Positions 23,208 to 34,539 are shown, numbered from the stretch's first letter. The stretch: 64,000 nucleotides of DNA from Bettongia penicillata ogilbyi (GCA_023548195.1 JAJHZJ010000415.1:682001-746000), one strand, 5' to 3'. Numbers and translations: made by a program. Notes: generated by a model from the letters alone, not told the origin.

Positions 23208-23658
23208 TGTGATGGCAATCAAATTAGGATCTTTTGCTGTTTTAGTTTTACTAAAAAGTGCCTCTGATTGAATAGTGTGATTAAAGAAGATCTTTCCCAT
23301 CCATTGATGGGGCTTACTGTCTAGAAGTGTTTGCTTGGCCACAGGAGTACTCTGGGAAGCTGCCTAAGGAGCCTCCCCCTGTGCTCCCTGGCCTTTGAAA
23401 AACTCAGATGTTCCCTCTCTGGTAAAGGTGAATATGTGTTAATGGTCAGACATTTTGGAAACATGTCTATTGACTTTTGATTTCTCTGTATTTTCTCTGA
23501 AGTTCAGAGTGCTTTTTCCATTGAACTAACTGAATGATACATGTGCTTAATTAAAGTAATTGTTAACCCCTCAAAAATTGCTTTTTCTTTTAGAGAAGCA
23601 GATCAAAGAATCTGTGATAGCAGGCCCCCCTGTGTATGTTGGGGAGCTTATTGTGACA
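23208..23658 (+). mobile_element. Solo LTR family 'LTR-C', copy 1 (promoter part deleted)
   Basis: It starts tgtgatggcaatca and ends cttattgtgaca, with acaca on both sides (23203-23207 and 23659-23663) as a 5 bp duplication. It aligns with copies at 42443, 61492 and 53371 (minus). Compared with the copy at 61492 it lacks the stretch from mid-U3 through the TATA box; sequence jumps to gtgtttgc near 23309. It keeps 'gaagctgcctaaggagcctc', 'ctctgaagttcagagtgctt' and the U5 end 'gatagcaggcccccctgtgt'. A 5 bp duplication suits ERVL-like or some class I elements. Confidence 0.8.
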
Positions 23659-23660
23659 AC

Positions 23661-23724
23661 ACATATATACATATACATACATACTTATATGTATATTGTG
23701 GGTATATACATATATATGTGTATG

Positions 23725-23766
<42 letters not shown>

Positions 23767-23780
23767 TGTATATATATATT
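23661..23780. repeat. CATA/TATA microsatellite
   Basis: It begins at the right edge of LTR-C copy 1. The mirrored microsatellite on the left suggests the LTR landed inside a simple repeat. Confidence 0.9.
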
Positions 23781-24544
23781 TAATTGGCCCCTAGCATTTC
23801 TTTTGTGGTTGTAATGTATCTACTACAAGCATCACTGATTTAATTAAGCATCTAGAGGTCCATTGTAACCTGGCGCAAAATCTTCCTTGGCAGAAAATAA
23901 TCATTTACTCCCTTGTCTTCCTTCTAGTGTCTTGAACCTCTGTCCACAGAACAGGATGTCACAGTGAAAGTTCTATAATAGAAAGGGATACAAAAAGAAA
24001 CAAAAAGTTGCCTGAGGGAGAAGCAGAAGAGAAAATGTTTCCAGAAGACAGATAACCTAAACAGAGATTCCCAATCCTTCAGAGAGTTCTGCCTTGTGGA
24101 ACAGTTACTGCAGGATACTTGCAAAACAGAACAAAGAGAGAAAAGGAGGAAAGACAGAAAACACAAGACCCCTAATAAGATACATCCCCAAGGAGAACTT
24201 TATCAGTGGAGCAATTGACAAAGGCTGAAATGTACTGGGCAATGGAGCCCTGAAGCATCTGCTCTGGGAATGAAGAGTCCATCTGTTCAAGCAGCACAAA
24301 TTTGAATTCTTTGTTCTTCTCAAAGAAGACCTATGAGTGAAAAGGTTAGGCAAGGGGAGATAAGGATTACTGAAGGAAGCTGAAATCTGAGAGGAAAAAA
24401 TGACGTGCATATTGAGAATGCATGGCAGCGTTTTAAAAGAGAACTAGGTTAAAAGAAAAAGCACATTTCAGATTCTGTTTCTTTCTCACATCTCTCTCAG
24501 TCAATTTGTTTATCAGCCAAAGGAGGAGCATAATGTCACAAGAC
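23781..24544. other. Intergenic DNA, no gene seen
   Basis: Of roughly average base composition and apparently single copy. The minus frames at 23924-24166 and 24105-24410 overlap each other and show no domain. Confidence 0.45.
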
Positions 24545-24700
24545 TCAATATTTCATAATGGATAGGGTACTTGTTTTAGAACCAGAATGACCCTAGTTGA
24601 AATCCTGCCTCAGACACAAGAAAGTCACTTAGCCTCTCAAAGACAAGATGACTATTTGTGTCAGTGGACTGAGTTTCTATACTGGATGATACTCATAATA
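24545..24700 (+). repeat. tRNA-headed SINE fragment
   Basis: 'taatggatagggtacttgtt' (A-box side), 'ctagttgaaatcctgcctca' (B-box side) and 'gtcacttagcctctcaaaga' are in the correct order. Confidence 0.65.
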
Positions 24701-25035
24701 AAGAAACCATAGGTCCATATGAATGTAAATACAAATAACGTAAATACAGATAAATAGCCTTTTCAGGGAAGGACTGTGAAGAACATAATCTCATAAAAAT
24801 GACAACACCGAGTAGAATTATACTGCATTATTTAGGGGAATATGTGGTCTCTTTACTGTTGCTGAAACAATCAAGCCTTGCCTTTTCCTCTAGGTGTCTT
24901 TATACTTACAAGGTAACATTCAGGTTGTCTATTTGTAATTTTTACTCACCACCTCCTTTTCTAAATAGATATTTCCTGAGGAAAGGGGTAAAAGGGAGGA
25001 GAGAGTTTAAATTGAACATATTTTACTCACACATT
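24701..25035. other. Intergenic DNA, no gene seen
   Basis: Nothing recognisable. Confidence 0.45.
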
Positions 25036-25036
25036 T

Positions 25037-25087
25037 GTATGTGTGTGTGTGTATGTGTGTGTGTGTGTGTGTGTGCGTGTGTGTGTA
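25037..25087. repeat. (TG)n microsatellite
   Basis: About 50 bp of TG with TATG and TGCG interruptions. Confidence 0.95.
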
Positions 25088-25139
25088 TACTCATATTGAT
25101 GTCTGGAAATGTTATAAAGCTTTAGAAATACTTAGACCC

Positions 25140-25512
25140 CACCATGTAGTATTCTATCCAGTGACACTCTATCCTTTGTCTCCAGGTATTTTTACTGACT
25201 GTTTCCCTAACCTGAACTTTTCTCCCTCTTCATCTCCACATCCTGGCTTCTCTGACCGACTTCCTTCAAGTGCCAGCTAAAATCCCATTTTCTACTGGAA
25301 GTCTTTTCCATTTCTCCCTTAATGCTAATGCTTTCTTTCTCTCATTTGATCTCTAGTTTTTCCTATGCACATTTGTTTCCATATTGTCTTCCCACAGGAC
25401 TGTGAGCTCCTTCAGAATGGGGACTGTCTTTTGTCTTTCTTTGTATCCCTAGCACTTAGCACAGTGCTTGACACATAGAAGATACTTAATAAATGCATAT
25501 TGACTAATTGCA
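25140..25512 (+). mobile_element. L2 LINE 3' end
   Basis: 'cttcaagtgccagctaaaat', 'ctgtgagctccttcagaatg', 'ttgtatccctagcacttagc' and 'acagtgcttgacacatagaa', then an aataaatgc terminus. It is one of the clearest L2 ends in the window. Confidence 0.85.
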
Positions 25513-25544
25513 TTCAACAAAGGTCATAAAGCAGAAATATTGTA

Positions 25545-25735
25545 AATTAGAGAAATGGTTCCTAATATTTTCATTGTCATAGACTTCTTTGCAAGTCTGC
25601 TAAAACCTACAGATCCCTTCTAAAAACATTGTTTTAAAATGTGTCGGGTAACATGCATAGAATTGCAAAAGAAAAATATAGGGAAATGCAGTTATAAAAA
25701 TATATATATTTTTAAAAGGTCATTAAGCCTGCATT
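25545..25735 (+). mobile_element. hAT-type DNA transposon relic
   Basis: 'aatggttcctaatattttca', 'catagacttctttgcaagtc', 'tgctaaaacctacagatccc' and 'catgcatagaattgcaaaag' match a non-autonomous mammalian hAT relic I know by sequence but not by exact name. Too short to code for a transposase. Confidence 0.55.
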
Positions 25736-26440
25736 AATAACTCCCTGACAGAGTCTGGACAATTCATACAGTAAATTTTTGTCATGGGTGTCATACAACT
25801 GAAATGTACGTAAGAGTACTTAGGATTTCCTACTTTTCTGCTTTTAAATTATAGAAATTATAATTTTTATTTGAGGAAAATTGATTCAATCTACAAGTCT
25901 AGATTGATTTTGCTGGCTAAGAGTTTCAGGGGCAACTTGAGATTTACATTTTTATCACTAATTGTTTAAGCAAATATTTTCCAATTTCTCCAAAGTTTCT
26001 TAGAGCAACTTCTTTTATAGGATCAATAAAACTTTATTTTTTGAAATGCTTGTCAGTTACCAGGGCCCCCTGGAGCCTCCTGCTCTTTACCTGTATGAAG
26101 TTTTGGGGAGAGGTTTTATTTCTCCTTCTGGATTTATTCAACTTAGCTAAAGTCATTCATGGACAGGTCTACAATACTATGATTCTCTGATAATTTGCAA
26201 CTTTGCATTTTTATGAAGACATTTTCCAAATGTGTTGACATGGTCTGGTCGTTGGATTAAAGATTTGTGATTGGTAAAGTGCTATGCTGAAAAAATATAT
26301 GATTGAGAACAATTGTTCCCAACTCAGAGTTTAGGATTTTTAGATTCCTCTGTGGTCTGAAAAGGAATTGTTGGGCCAAGAAATATAACTGCTTAACCTG
26401 TAGATAAGTTCAATTGACAAGAAATCCTGCCAGGCAACAA
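25736..26440. other. AT-rich intergenic DNA, no gene seen
   Basis: No gene or clear repeat was identified. Confidence 0.45.
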
Positions 26441-26470
26441 CAAAAACCACCACCACCACAACCACCACCA
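26441..26470. repeat. (CAC)n-like tract
   Basis: Imperfect ACC/CAC repeat of about 30 bp at the head of a MIR-like fragment. Confidence 0.85.
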
Positions 26471-26600
26471 TAGCTGACATTTAAATTATACTTCAAGTTT
26501 TAAAGTCTGCAAAGCACTTTATATACTTCAAATTTTTGAGCATACAACAGTAAATGCTATGTTACTAGTATTCGCATTTCACAGATGTTGAGATAGTGAC
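26471..26600 (+). repeat. MIR-type SINE fragment
   Basis: 'agctgacatttaaattatac', 'gtctgcaaagcactttatat' and 'cgcatttcacagatgttgag' match the MIR 3' half order. Confidence 0.65.
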
Positions 26601-26830
26601 AGCATGGTACAATGAGAACAGCACTGGATTTGAGGTCTGAAGGTCTGGGGTTGAATCCTTTCTGTTCACTTTATACCTGTATGATCTTGGGGGGAAAAAG
26701 TTTACTTCTTCGGATTTCAATTTCTTTATCTGTGATGAAATGAGGCTGAAATGGATGATTTCACATGTCTCTAAAATCTTTGATCCTGTGACTTACCCAG
26801 GTTCACACAGATAGCAAATGTCTTTCTTAC
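26601..26830 (+). repeat. MIR/CORE-type SINE
   Basis: 'agcatggtacaatgagaaca' (A-box side), 'ggggttgaatcctttctgtt' (B-box side), 'gtatgatcttgggg', 'gaggctgaaatggatgattt' and 'ctctaaaatctttgatcctg' form a nearly complete copy. Confidence 0.7.
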
Positions 26831-26859
26831 TGCCAAGTACAGCATTTATCTATTACAAC

Positions 26860-27356
26860 AGCAGTTCTCAGACTGTTTGGTCTGAGGACCCTTTTATACT
26901 CTTAAAACTTGTTAAACACTCCAAAAAGCCTTTTAAAATTGTGGATCATATTTATTGATATTTAATGTATTAGAAATTAAAACTGATAATTTTAAAAATA
27001 TGTATTTTATTTAATAATAAGAAAAATGAACACATTAGTACAAATAACATATTTTTATGAAAATACCTATATTTTCCAAAACAAAAATAAATTAATGAGC
27101 AAAGTGGCATTGTTTTTTTGTTTGTTTGTTTTGGGGGGGTTAATAGAAAACAATTGATTTTCATATGCCTTTATTAAATCTGTAATGATATATTGGCATT
27201 GTTAAAGTATATGAAGAAAATCTGGCCTTATATAGACATGTAGCTGGAAAAGCAGGAATTCATTAATATTATGATGAAAATGACTCTGACCTCATCAAGT
27301 CCTCATGGACTCTCAGGGACCTAAGCGCTCCATGAACCACACTTTAATAACAGCTA
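26860..27356 (+). mobile_element. Charlie-like hAT DNA transposon (about 490 bp)
   Basis: It opens with 'gcagttctcagactgtttgg' and 'tctgaggacccttttatact', continues 'gtattagaaattaaaactga' and 'ccaaaacaaaaataaatta', and ends 'ggacctaagcgctccatgaa' then 'ccacactttaataacagct', a decayed inverted terminus. This is a non-autonomous MER1-group element. A TTTG/G-run interruption at 27114-27139 looks like later expansion. No transposase frame. Confidence 0.75.
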
Positions 27357-28579
27357 CATTTTGCAAACCATGCCATCTACTGTACATATAAATTCCATTT
27401 CATCATGATAAATAAATGATTAACTGAATATTGAGGCCAAACAGTAGGAAGGAGGAAAAAGCTGACTCACCATACAATGTATTAATGAAATAATTTTCTG
27501 TTAAATTTAAATGACAAATAATGATATTAGTTTGGTCTGAGAAAGAAAATAGCAACTGTGATACAGTAGAATATATCACAAAGGAGGTCATGCTGAATAA
27601 GGGAGATCTGGGCCATGGGGAGAGGGGATGGGAATGGAGGAAGTAGAACAAAACAAAGGAAGCAAACAAACAAAATCTGATCTTCTTGAAATTGTTCACA
27701 TCTTCCCAGCATCTGTGCTGCAATCTATGTGGGAAAGGGACCTCCCACCTCTTTTCCATCTGATTCTTGGGAATCAGTGCCTAAAGGCATAAGGTATTTC
27801 ACAAATACAAGCCTGCAACTAAGGTGATTTTAAGATAAATCTAAAGATGTAAGCTTCTTTTTCAAATGATTCCAATGTCTAATTTGCCAAAAAAATAAAT
27901 AAATAAATAAATAAAGATCTTTAATTGCTCAGCCCAAAAAGTATTTGACTGACATTTATTTTATCTTCTTTAAGTTTTTTATTGCATTTTATGAGTTATG
28001 ATTTTGAGTTGATTTTCTGATATAATAAATACCTTGAAGACTTTTCTACACAAAGCTTAGATTATTTTACTCAGCATCAAAAAGATTTCCAACCACTCTG
28101 TTGAACTCTAATGAAAGATCTTTAACCTTTTCTTAAGTAGCCATGTCTGATTTTGCCTCCACATTTTTCCTTCTTTCCTATCACTCTTCAGGTTTCCCTT
28201 CTGGGAAAGGCAGATAATGGTAATAATGTGCCCTTCCTTAATCAGGGATTTTACAGTCAATTGCTACCTCTGACCCTGAGCAATCTTCAGGCTCTCAGGA
28301 AATTAAAAGTATTGCCTCTTCTCAAAAAAGTTGGGAACTTTTGCATTATCAATAGGATGTGCATTTTAAATTTCTCTCTATTCTTATCCTCCAAGTTCTT
28401 CCTGAGGCTCTTTAGGTTATATTTGAAATTAGAAGAAGCTATGCTCAAATTTCAGGATATACTACCTTCTATATAGAACTGATTTTTGGGTGAGTAAGCT
28501 AATTAACTTTTCAATTTCTTTATGTCTAAAAGTAGGATATTAGACTAGATGACTAAGGTTATCCTCAATTCTAATTCAC
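27357..28579. other. Intergenic DNA, no gene seen
   Basis: Apparently low in repeats except an (AAAT)n tract at 27890-27915. Frames at 27403-27759 minus and 28153-28476 plus show no recognisable protein features. Confidence 0.45.
27890..27915. repeat. (AAAT)n microsatellite
   Basis: Five to six AAAT units. Confidence 0.9.
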
Positions 28580-28700
28580 AGGATCACCTATCTAGAGCTA
28601 GAAAGGACCCCAGAGGTCATCTTCATATTTCATCCCCTTATCCCCTCATTTTAAAAATGAGGAAATTGAGTCCCAAAAGGGTCATACATAGCACAGGTGA
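28575..28700 (+). repeat. SINE fragment (gaaaggaccccagagg type)
   Basis: 'ctagagctagaaaggacccc' then 'agaggtcatcttcatatttc' and 'aatgaggaaattgagtcc' follow the family order. Confidence 0.7.
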
Positions 28701-28719
28701 TAAAGGCAAAGGGATGAGT

Positions 28720-28752
28720 TGTGTGCATGTGTGTGTGTGTGTACGTGTGTTT
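28720..28752. repeat. (TG)n microsatellite
   Basis: About 30 bp of TG with one TACG interruption. Confidence 0.9.
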
Positions 28753-28774
28753 GTTGGTAGGGGCGGGGTATAAA

Positions 28775-29199
28775 CCCAGTTCCTGTGATGCCATTTTCCA
28801 CTGTAACACATGGCCTCCCTTGGTTCTTACATTCTTCTGCTTTATTTCCTAATGGCAGAATCACCATTTTGTGTCCATTTCTCCTAATTTTAAATAAATG
28901 ACTTGTTCCATCTTACCGTAATAAGAAAATTCTTCTTGGCTTTTTTTTTCTATTTTCTTTCTCCATTCAACAGATTGTTTACTCCCCAGCTATGTTCTGT
29001 CCTCTTATTTGGTATTTCCCTTTTATTCTCAGCACCTGCTTTGTAACACCTCTCCAAATCATAACTCTCATCAAATGAAGTAGCACATGTAAAATATTTG
29101 CAAACTTTTAAGCGTTATAGATATGCTAGTTATAAATTCAGTTCCAGGATAGAAATGTGTAAAGTTGCCTGGTTAGCTTTTTTCCCATCTGTGATTTAA
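28775..29199. other. Intergenic DNA, no gene seen
   Basis: Nothing recognisable. Confidence 0.4.
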
Positions 29200-29757
29200 G
29201 AATGGAAAACTAACAACATCTAGCTGAGCAACCTCCTGTCTTCCTCTGTCCCTTGTCCCCACCCCTTCCATATAAAACCCTTAGCTGCTTTGATCCTGGA
29301 GAAGACATGAACTTGGGGTGATCAAACTGTTCTAATTCCAGAGTTTCCTCAGCTTCCATGAAACAGGGATCAATGGGAGACCTTGGAGTAACTACGCAGA
29401 AAGTCTGAGGAACAAGTGATCACTAGAAAATTTCATGTTCCCTCTTCTTGCCATGGCTTGCCATGGCACTCATGGTGCCGGGTGACCTCTTGGTGACTGT
29501 CCTGACTGAATTTTCTTCTTGACTATTCCTAGTCCTAGTTTGGAGGTGCTACTCTGCTCCTGGATGCCTTGCCCATGTGCCTGCCTCTCACACTGCATAT
29601 CTCCTTTAAGCAATGTGGTGTTTCTTTCAGCACTGCAAATAGATGATATTGGCATTGACTGGATGATCTCATCTAATTCTTTTGTAGAAACCCTTTGTAT
29701 AAAACAATAAACCCTGATATCCACAAGCCTTGTCTTTGAATTTCAGTTGCACCATGA
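29200..29757 (+). mobile_element. Possible LTR, unassigned
   Basis: A TATA box, ccatataaaaccc, lies near 29269. An aataaa lies at 29708-29713, followed about 45 bp later by a 'tcagttgcaccatgaca' end. Composition is richer in GC than the flanks. This resembles an LTR with a long R region, but no paired copy or target duplication was found. It could instead be a processed transcript end or unique DNA. Confidence 0.3.
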
Positions 29758-30169
29758 CAGATCGCCACTGTTGATCTCAAATATTATTTGTTGCTTAGAC
29801 CTCTGCAAATTCTCTGGCATTGTCATTTTCTTCATGGACAACCCTCACCCCCTGTCCCCAGCTCCACTTCTATCTTGGACTAAGTTTGAACTGTTTATTA
29901 ATAGTAATTCTACGCCATCTTGGACTTTTCTGTTTCAGATGTATTATTTGATTCATGCCCACATGTGCATATTGCTAGACAAAAGAAACATAACCCCTTC
30001 AACAAGGTTCAGTTCCATGATTCTCTCAAATCCTGGGTCTTTTTAGACTCAACACATCTGGGTCATTCCCTAATGAGCTGAACCCCAGTTATGATAGATA
30101 AAACCTTTGTGAATGGGACTAAATTTCGTATAGCTAGAACAAAATGAAGTGTCTTATCTTTGTTTAGAG
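29758..30169. other. Intergenic DNA, no gene seen
   Basis: The frame at 29747-30046 has no recognisable domain. Confidence 0.4.
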
Positions 30170-30700
30170 ATCTTGCCTAACATCTTTGTTAATATGCGCT
30201 AATTAAGCAAAGGAGCAAAGCTTAAAATAAACTGCATTATCAAGACATATTTAAATGAGACATGTAAAATCATCAGAATCTATTCATTAAGAAGTTCATA
30301 AAGAAGTTGATGCTACATTTATATGCTTTGAGAAGATGACATTCTAGTGGAGGCTATGGGAACAAGAGAAAGTAGAAAAAAGAAAGCTCATAGGCTGCCA
30401 ATAAATGGAAATCATAGATGGACTAGCTTTTCTGACTCCTCGTCACATTACTCTAATTAAAAGTTTAGTAATATTCTTAGTGATGTATTATAATCGAACT
30501 GAAAACTTTACCAATTTACTGGAATATTATAGCATCACTATTCATTTTAAGAAGTGAAATTTTGTTATGATTTAAAAATAATGAAATTGCTAGGGTAGAG
30601 CTGATTACTTGCTAATGAGTATAAAGATAATCACAAAATGATAAATCATCATAATCATTCTTATTGTTGAAAATATTCAAATCAATACTAGAACAAAAAC
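30170..30700. other. Candidate conserved non-coding stretch
   Basis: AT-rich and free of recognisable repeats, with homeodomain-like cores (ctaattaagc near 30199, ctctaattaa near 30451) and TAATGA/ATTA motifs. This texture is common in conserved developmental enhancers, but conservation cannot be judged from one sequence. Confidence 0.3.
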
Positions 30701-31540
30701 AAGATACTATTTAGTTATTTCCCCAAAAGACGTCTCAAGATAAATATTTTTAATCCAGAGGATGAAGAGTTGAAAAATTCTTTGATTATATCTTTATCTG
30801 TTTCCCCTTCTTCAGCCAGGAGAATCAATTAACCTTTGAGAAAAGCCAGTTACTCCAATGGCACAATGACAACAGCAGTAACCAAACATTTCCCCCAACA
30901 ACTGGGACATAGTCTAATAAAAATAGGCAGGTGTCCATAGAGGAGAAAGAATGAGTATGTAGAGTGGTAGTCAGAGGAAAAACACATGCCAAGGGAACTC
31001 CCAGGTTCTGGAATGCGGACTGTAGAGCTTTGACATCTGCTCTACGGTGTATGGTAGGCCGGAGATTATTATTCAGTATGCTACTCAGCTGAGCCAGATC
31101 CTCACAGAGTGTGGCATCTCAGCTGGAGAGGTCAATTTGCCGCTAGACTGGGTCACGCTGGTGAAGCTTCTGGGCAAGCAGTTTGTTCAGCCTGGACATG
31201 GTTTCTGAGTCTGGGCTGAGCAGGTCACACTGGTAATGTGTCAAGCAGGCTGCTCAGTCCCAGCATCGTCCTAAGGGTTTCACAATGTTCTATTTATTTG
31301 GGGTGTTCCTCTTCTTTTGTAAAGCACAAGTACATTTAGTCTAGGATTTTGGAAAGTCTGTCTGTCACCCCTTTGTCCCTGCCCCCCCAGGCCAGAGAAG
31401 AAAAAGTGATAGAATTGAAATTTCAATATCTTTTCACCATTCAGAGGTGACTGACCTAAGCTAGGTTCCTTGCCCTTCCTTTTGAAGATCAGTGTGTTAC
31501 ACTTTCCAGATACCAGCTGGTGTTTTATTTAAATGATTTG
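30701..31540. other. Unassigned DNA including a GC-richer block
   Basis: 30960-31270 is clearly richer in GC than its surroundings, with repeated 'agctgagccagatcctcaca'-like and 'gctgagcaggtcacactgg' phrases. No frame or known repeat was identified. A C-run lies at 31382-31389. Confidence 0.35.
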
Positions 31541-32230
31541 CTGGCAACTTGGTCTCTTTAAACTCAAATGAACAACTCAAGCCTCAGATTCATTCAGAGG
31601 TGTGGAATATTTCATACGCATCTAAAAGGGATTCATACAGTTCATTATCTATTTATCTATTTTTTGCTCTTTTTAAAGCTTCAGCTTTGTTAAGTATAAA
31701 AAACATATTTATCCTCTCCCTCTCTCTGCTTTTCTCTCATAATCTTTCAGGGTAAAAACAATGATATTTAATGCAATAGAGAATTTCCAAGCATTCCTGA
31801 TGAAAAGACCAGAGCTGAAAAGAAATTTGACATTCAAATGAAAGCCTCAAGAAAAACATAAAAAGAGAAACATGAAAGAGTAACAAAGGTCTCAATAAAG
31901 TTAAACTGTTTATATTCCTATATGAGAAGATGGTGATACATGTAATTCCTAAGACCTTTATCATTATTAGGACAATTAGTAGGAGTCTGCATAGACAGAG
32001 GGTATGGGTGTAGGCCAATTATGTTGGGATGACCTCCAAAAAAAGAATATGGGGATGAGAAAGAGGGATACACTCAGGGAGAAAGGGGAAGGAATTGGTA
32101 GAATGGGGCAAATTTTCTCACATAAAGGAGGCTCACAAGGAAGAAATTTTGTAGTGGAGGGAAAAATAGAGTTGGTGATAGTGGGTAATGCTTGAAGCTC
32201 ACTGTCACTGGCATTGGTTCAAAGGGGGAA

Positions 32231-32232
32231 AT

Positions 32233-32300
<68 letters not shown>
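32231..32300. repeat. (CA)n(TA)n microsatellite
   Basis: About 26 bp CA then about 42 bp TA inside the L1 copy. Confidence 0.95.
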
Positions 32301-32311
<11 letters not shown>

Positions 32312-32454
32312 CACACTCATTTGGGTATAGAAATGTATCATAGCCAGTAGGAAGATGGGAATAGGACATAAGAGCATTTGAGAGGAGGCAACAAGGAGGA
32401 TGGTGGACTGGGGGAGGCAGTGATCAGAAGCAAGGCAGACTTTCAAAGGGGAGA

Positions 32455-32505
32455 GTGGGGGACAGAGAGTGGGGGGAAGGAGGGAGGGAGAGAGAGAGAG
32501 AAGAG
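32455..32505. repeat. G-rich polypurine tract
   Basis: gtgggggacagagagtgggg followed by GGGAGG and GAGAGA runs. It corresponds in position to polypurine tracts of the other L1-derived UTRs here. Confidence 0.8.
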
Positions 32506-33476
32506 AATGGGATGGAGGGAAATGTAATTAGTGATAATTTTGAATGTGAATGGAATGAGCTAATCTTTAGAATGGAAGTGGACAGCAGAATGAATTGGAA
32601 AACACGATCCACTATGTTGTGCAAGATAGAAGTACTTAGGAAAGAGACAAACAGCTGAAAAGAAGGCGTAGAGCAAAGTTTATTATGCTGCAGCTGAAAT
32701 GAAGAGAGCAAGGGTGTTAATCATGATCTCAGACAAAACAGAAACTAAAATATACCTAAGTGAAAGAGACAGTCAGGGAAACTACATTTTATTAAAAGGT
32801 ACCATAGAAAATGAAGTGATATTAAAAAAAAATTACGGCAAGTTTTTTTTTTCCTAATAAAGGTCTCATTTCTCAAATAGATAGGGAAGTGAGTCAAACT
32901 GATATTTAAAAAAAAACTGTTATTTACCAATTAAAAATCTTCAAAGGATATGAACAGGAAGTTTTCAGAAAAAAATAAAAGCTATTTGTAGTCATAATAA
33001 AAATGCTATAAATTATTATTGATTAGAACAAGGACAACTAAGGGATACCACCTCACACCTGTCATAAGTGACATGCTGGAAGGGATGAGGGAAAATGGGT
33101 TTGTTAATGAACTATTAGTGAAGTGATCTAACCATTCTGGGCAACAATGTGAAACCATGCCCAAAGGGCTCTTAGACTGTGTATACACTCTGATCCAGCA
33201 ATACACTACTAAGTCTATATCCAAAAGAGATAAAAGATAAAGGAAAAGGACCTATATGTCCAAAAATATTTATACTAGCTCTTTTTGTTGTGGCAAAGAA
33301 TTGGAATTGGAGGGGATGCTCATCAATTGGGGAATGGCTAAATAAGTCGTGGCATGTGATTTTGATGGAGTGCTACTGTGATAAGGGAGATGGTTTCAGG
33401 AGAAAAGAAACAAAAATAAGCATAGCAAGACCTGTGCAAATTGATGCAAAGTAAAGGGAAAAGAATTATACATACC

Positions 33477-33544
33477 TACATATATATGTATATATACATA
33501 TGTATGAATATGTATAAACATATACATCTATCTATCTATCTATC

Positions 33545-33575
<31 letters not shown>

Positions 33576-33580
33576 CTACC
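33477..33580. repeat. TATACA tract then (TCTA)n microsatellite
   Basis: The TCTA part (33526-33580) is directly abutted by the LTR at 33581. More TCTA/CTAT-like text lies on the other side (33994-34035). Confidence 0.9.
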
Positions 33581-33987
33581 TGCTGTGGCCAGCACAGTCA
33601 GGCAGATCCGGGGCGGATTACAGGGCTCGCAGAGCAAGGATGACGATGAAAAGACAGGTGGGACACAACAGTATGAATAAGATGAGTTTATTCAAGACAT
33701 ATTGAGCCAAGAAATCAGGGAGTCGGGGTGCTTATATACCCATAGGAGTAGTGATTGAGGCATGAGAACAGAACAGATCATGGTAAGTAGAAAGGGAGGC
33801 CTCAGGGGCCTCTTTTCTCAGAATATTATCCTTTATAGCAGGGGCTCTGATTCCTGGAATTTCAACACCCAAATTCAAGGACGTGCACCTGAGAACAATA
33901 TATTACTTAACTTCTCAAGACAGCTATCATTCTCCCTTGGAGGAGGGGAACTCTTGATCAGGGGCTCTTTCAAACCCCTCAAGGTTC
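33581..33987 (-). mobile_element. Solo LTR ('LTR-D'), minus strand
   Basis: Read on the minus strand it has a TATATAA box (plus 33732-33738), a polyadenylation signal aataaa (plus 33687-33692) and a GC-rich U5 ending ggccacagca at 33581. tctacc occurs at 33575-33580 and 33988-33993, a possible 6 bp duplication as for class II (ERVK-like) elements. However, the U3 end then reads gaacc rather than TG, so the right end may be truncated. No internal region. It inserted into a TCTA microsatellite. Confidence 0.7.
33687..33738 (-). promoter_or_regulatory. LTR-D TATA box and polyA signal (minus strand)
   Basis: ttatata (33732-33738) and tttatt (33687-33692) on plus are TATATAA and AATAAA on minus, about 45 bp apart. 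This fixes the strand of the LTR. Confidence 0.6.
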
Positions 33988-33993
33988 TCTACC

Positions 33994-34539
33994 TCTATTG
34001 ATCTATCTTTCTCCTTCTACATTTCTATCTATATCCAATACTGTGCGTGCAATCTATAATATAAACTTGAATACATCTTCAGCCCCCAAATTCCTGGCTA
34101 TTTGACCCCTGAGGGCCAAGTGATATCACTGTTTCAGGCATTGAAAAGACTCAGTTACAGAGGTGGTGTGGATCTGTATTTGCATTACTGCTGAGTTTCC
34201 TATCCTACTAGGATCAAAGATTATCATCTAATATATGATCTAAGTAAATATCATAATGATGTTCAGGTATCCCTAAATAAGAATGTCACTGTCATAATGC
34301 CTACAGAACAAGTCTGAACCTTAAGAAAATAATTTAAAAGGGAGATCTTCAACAAAGTGCTGAATGAGAGACTGTCTTACTCTAAATTACTCTTATTATT
34401 GAAATAGCAAGACATGAACCAAATGAAGTAAAGGAATAATAAGAATAGCAAAAATAGAGGGGATAACAGAATTCTGCATTGGGAAAACCTCATAGAAACA
34501 CGAGAAAAGGAATAAAAAATATATAGGCAGACAGACAGA
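33994..34539. other. Intergenic DNA, no gene seen
   Basis: Begins with decayed TCTA repeats; the rest is unassigned. Confidence 0.4.

Larger units (their letters stand above)
31760..33465 (+). mobile_element. 5'-truncated, internally deleted L1 (ORF1 end + ORF2 ends)
   Basis: 31770-31850 matches the ORF1 C-terminus ('ttccaagcattcctgatgaa', 'gaccagagctgaaaagaa'; compare 38337-38380). Then comes an inter-ORF or UTR-like segment. 32530-32830 resembles the ORF2 endonuclease region ('gagctaatctttagaatgga', 'gctgcagctgaaatgaagag', 'tgatctcagacaaaacaga', 'aaaaggtaccatagaaaatg'). After about 32935 it jumps to the ORF2 C-terminus ('tcaaaggatatgaacaggaa', 'gataccacctcacacctgtc', 'gcccaaagggctcttagact', 'aattggaggggatgctcatc'). 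Roughly the middle of ORF2, including reverse transcriptase, is missing. No frame survives. Confidence 0.8.

Noticed and set aside
22950..23342. 130-codon minus frame
   Set aside because: It runs through a TA microsatellite and into LTR-C copy 1. The Y/I repeats are simple-sequence artefacts.
9328..34011. Possible endogenous retrovirus gag, pol or env between LTRs
   Set aside because: The LTRs differ in family and strand. No frame or motif of retroviral proteins was seen; each is solo.
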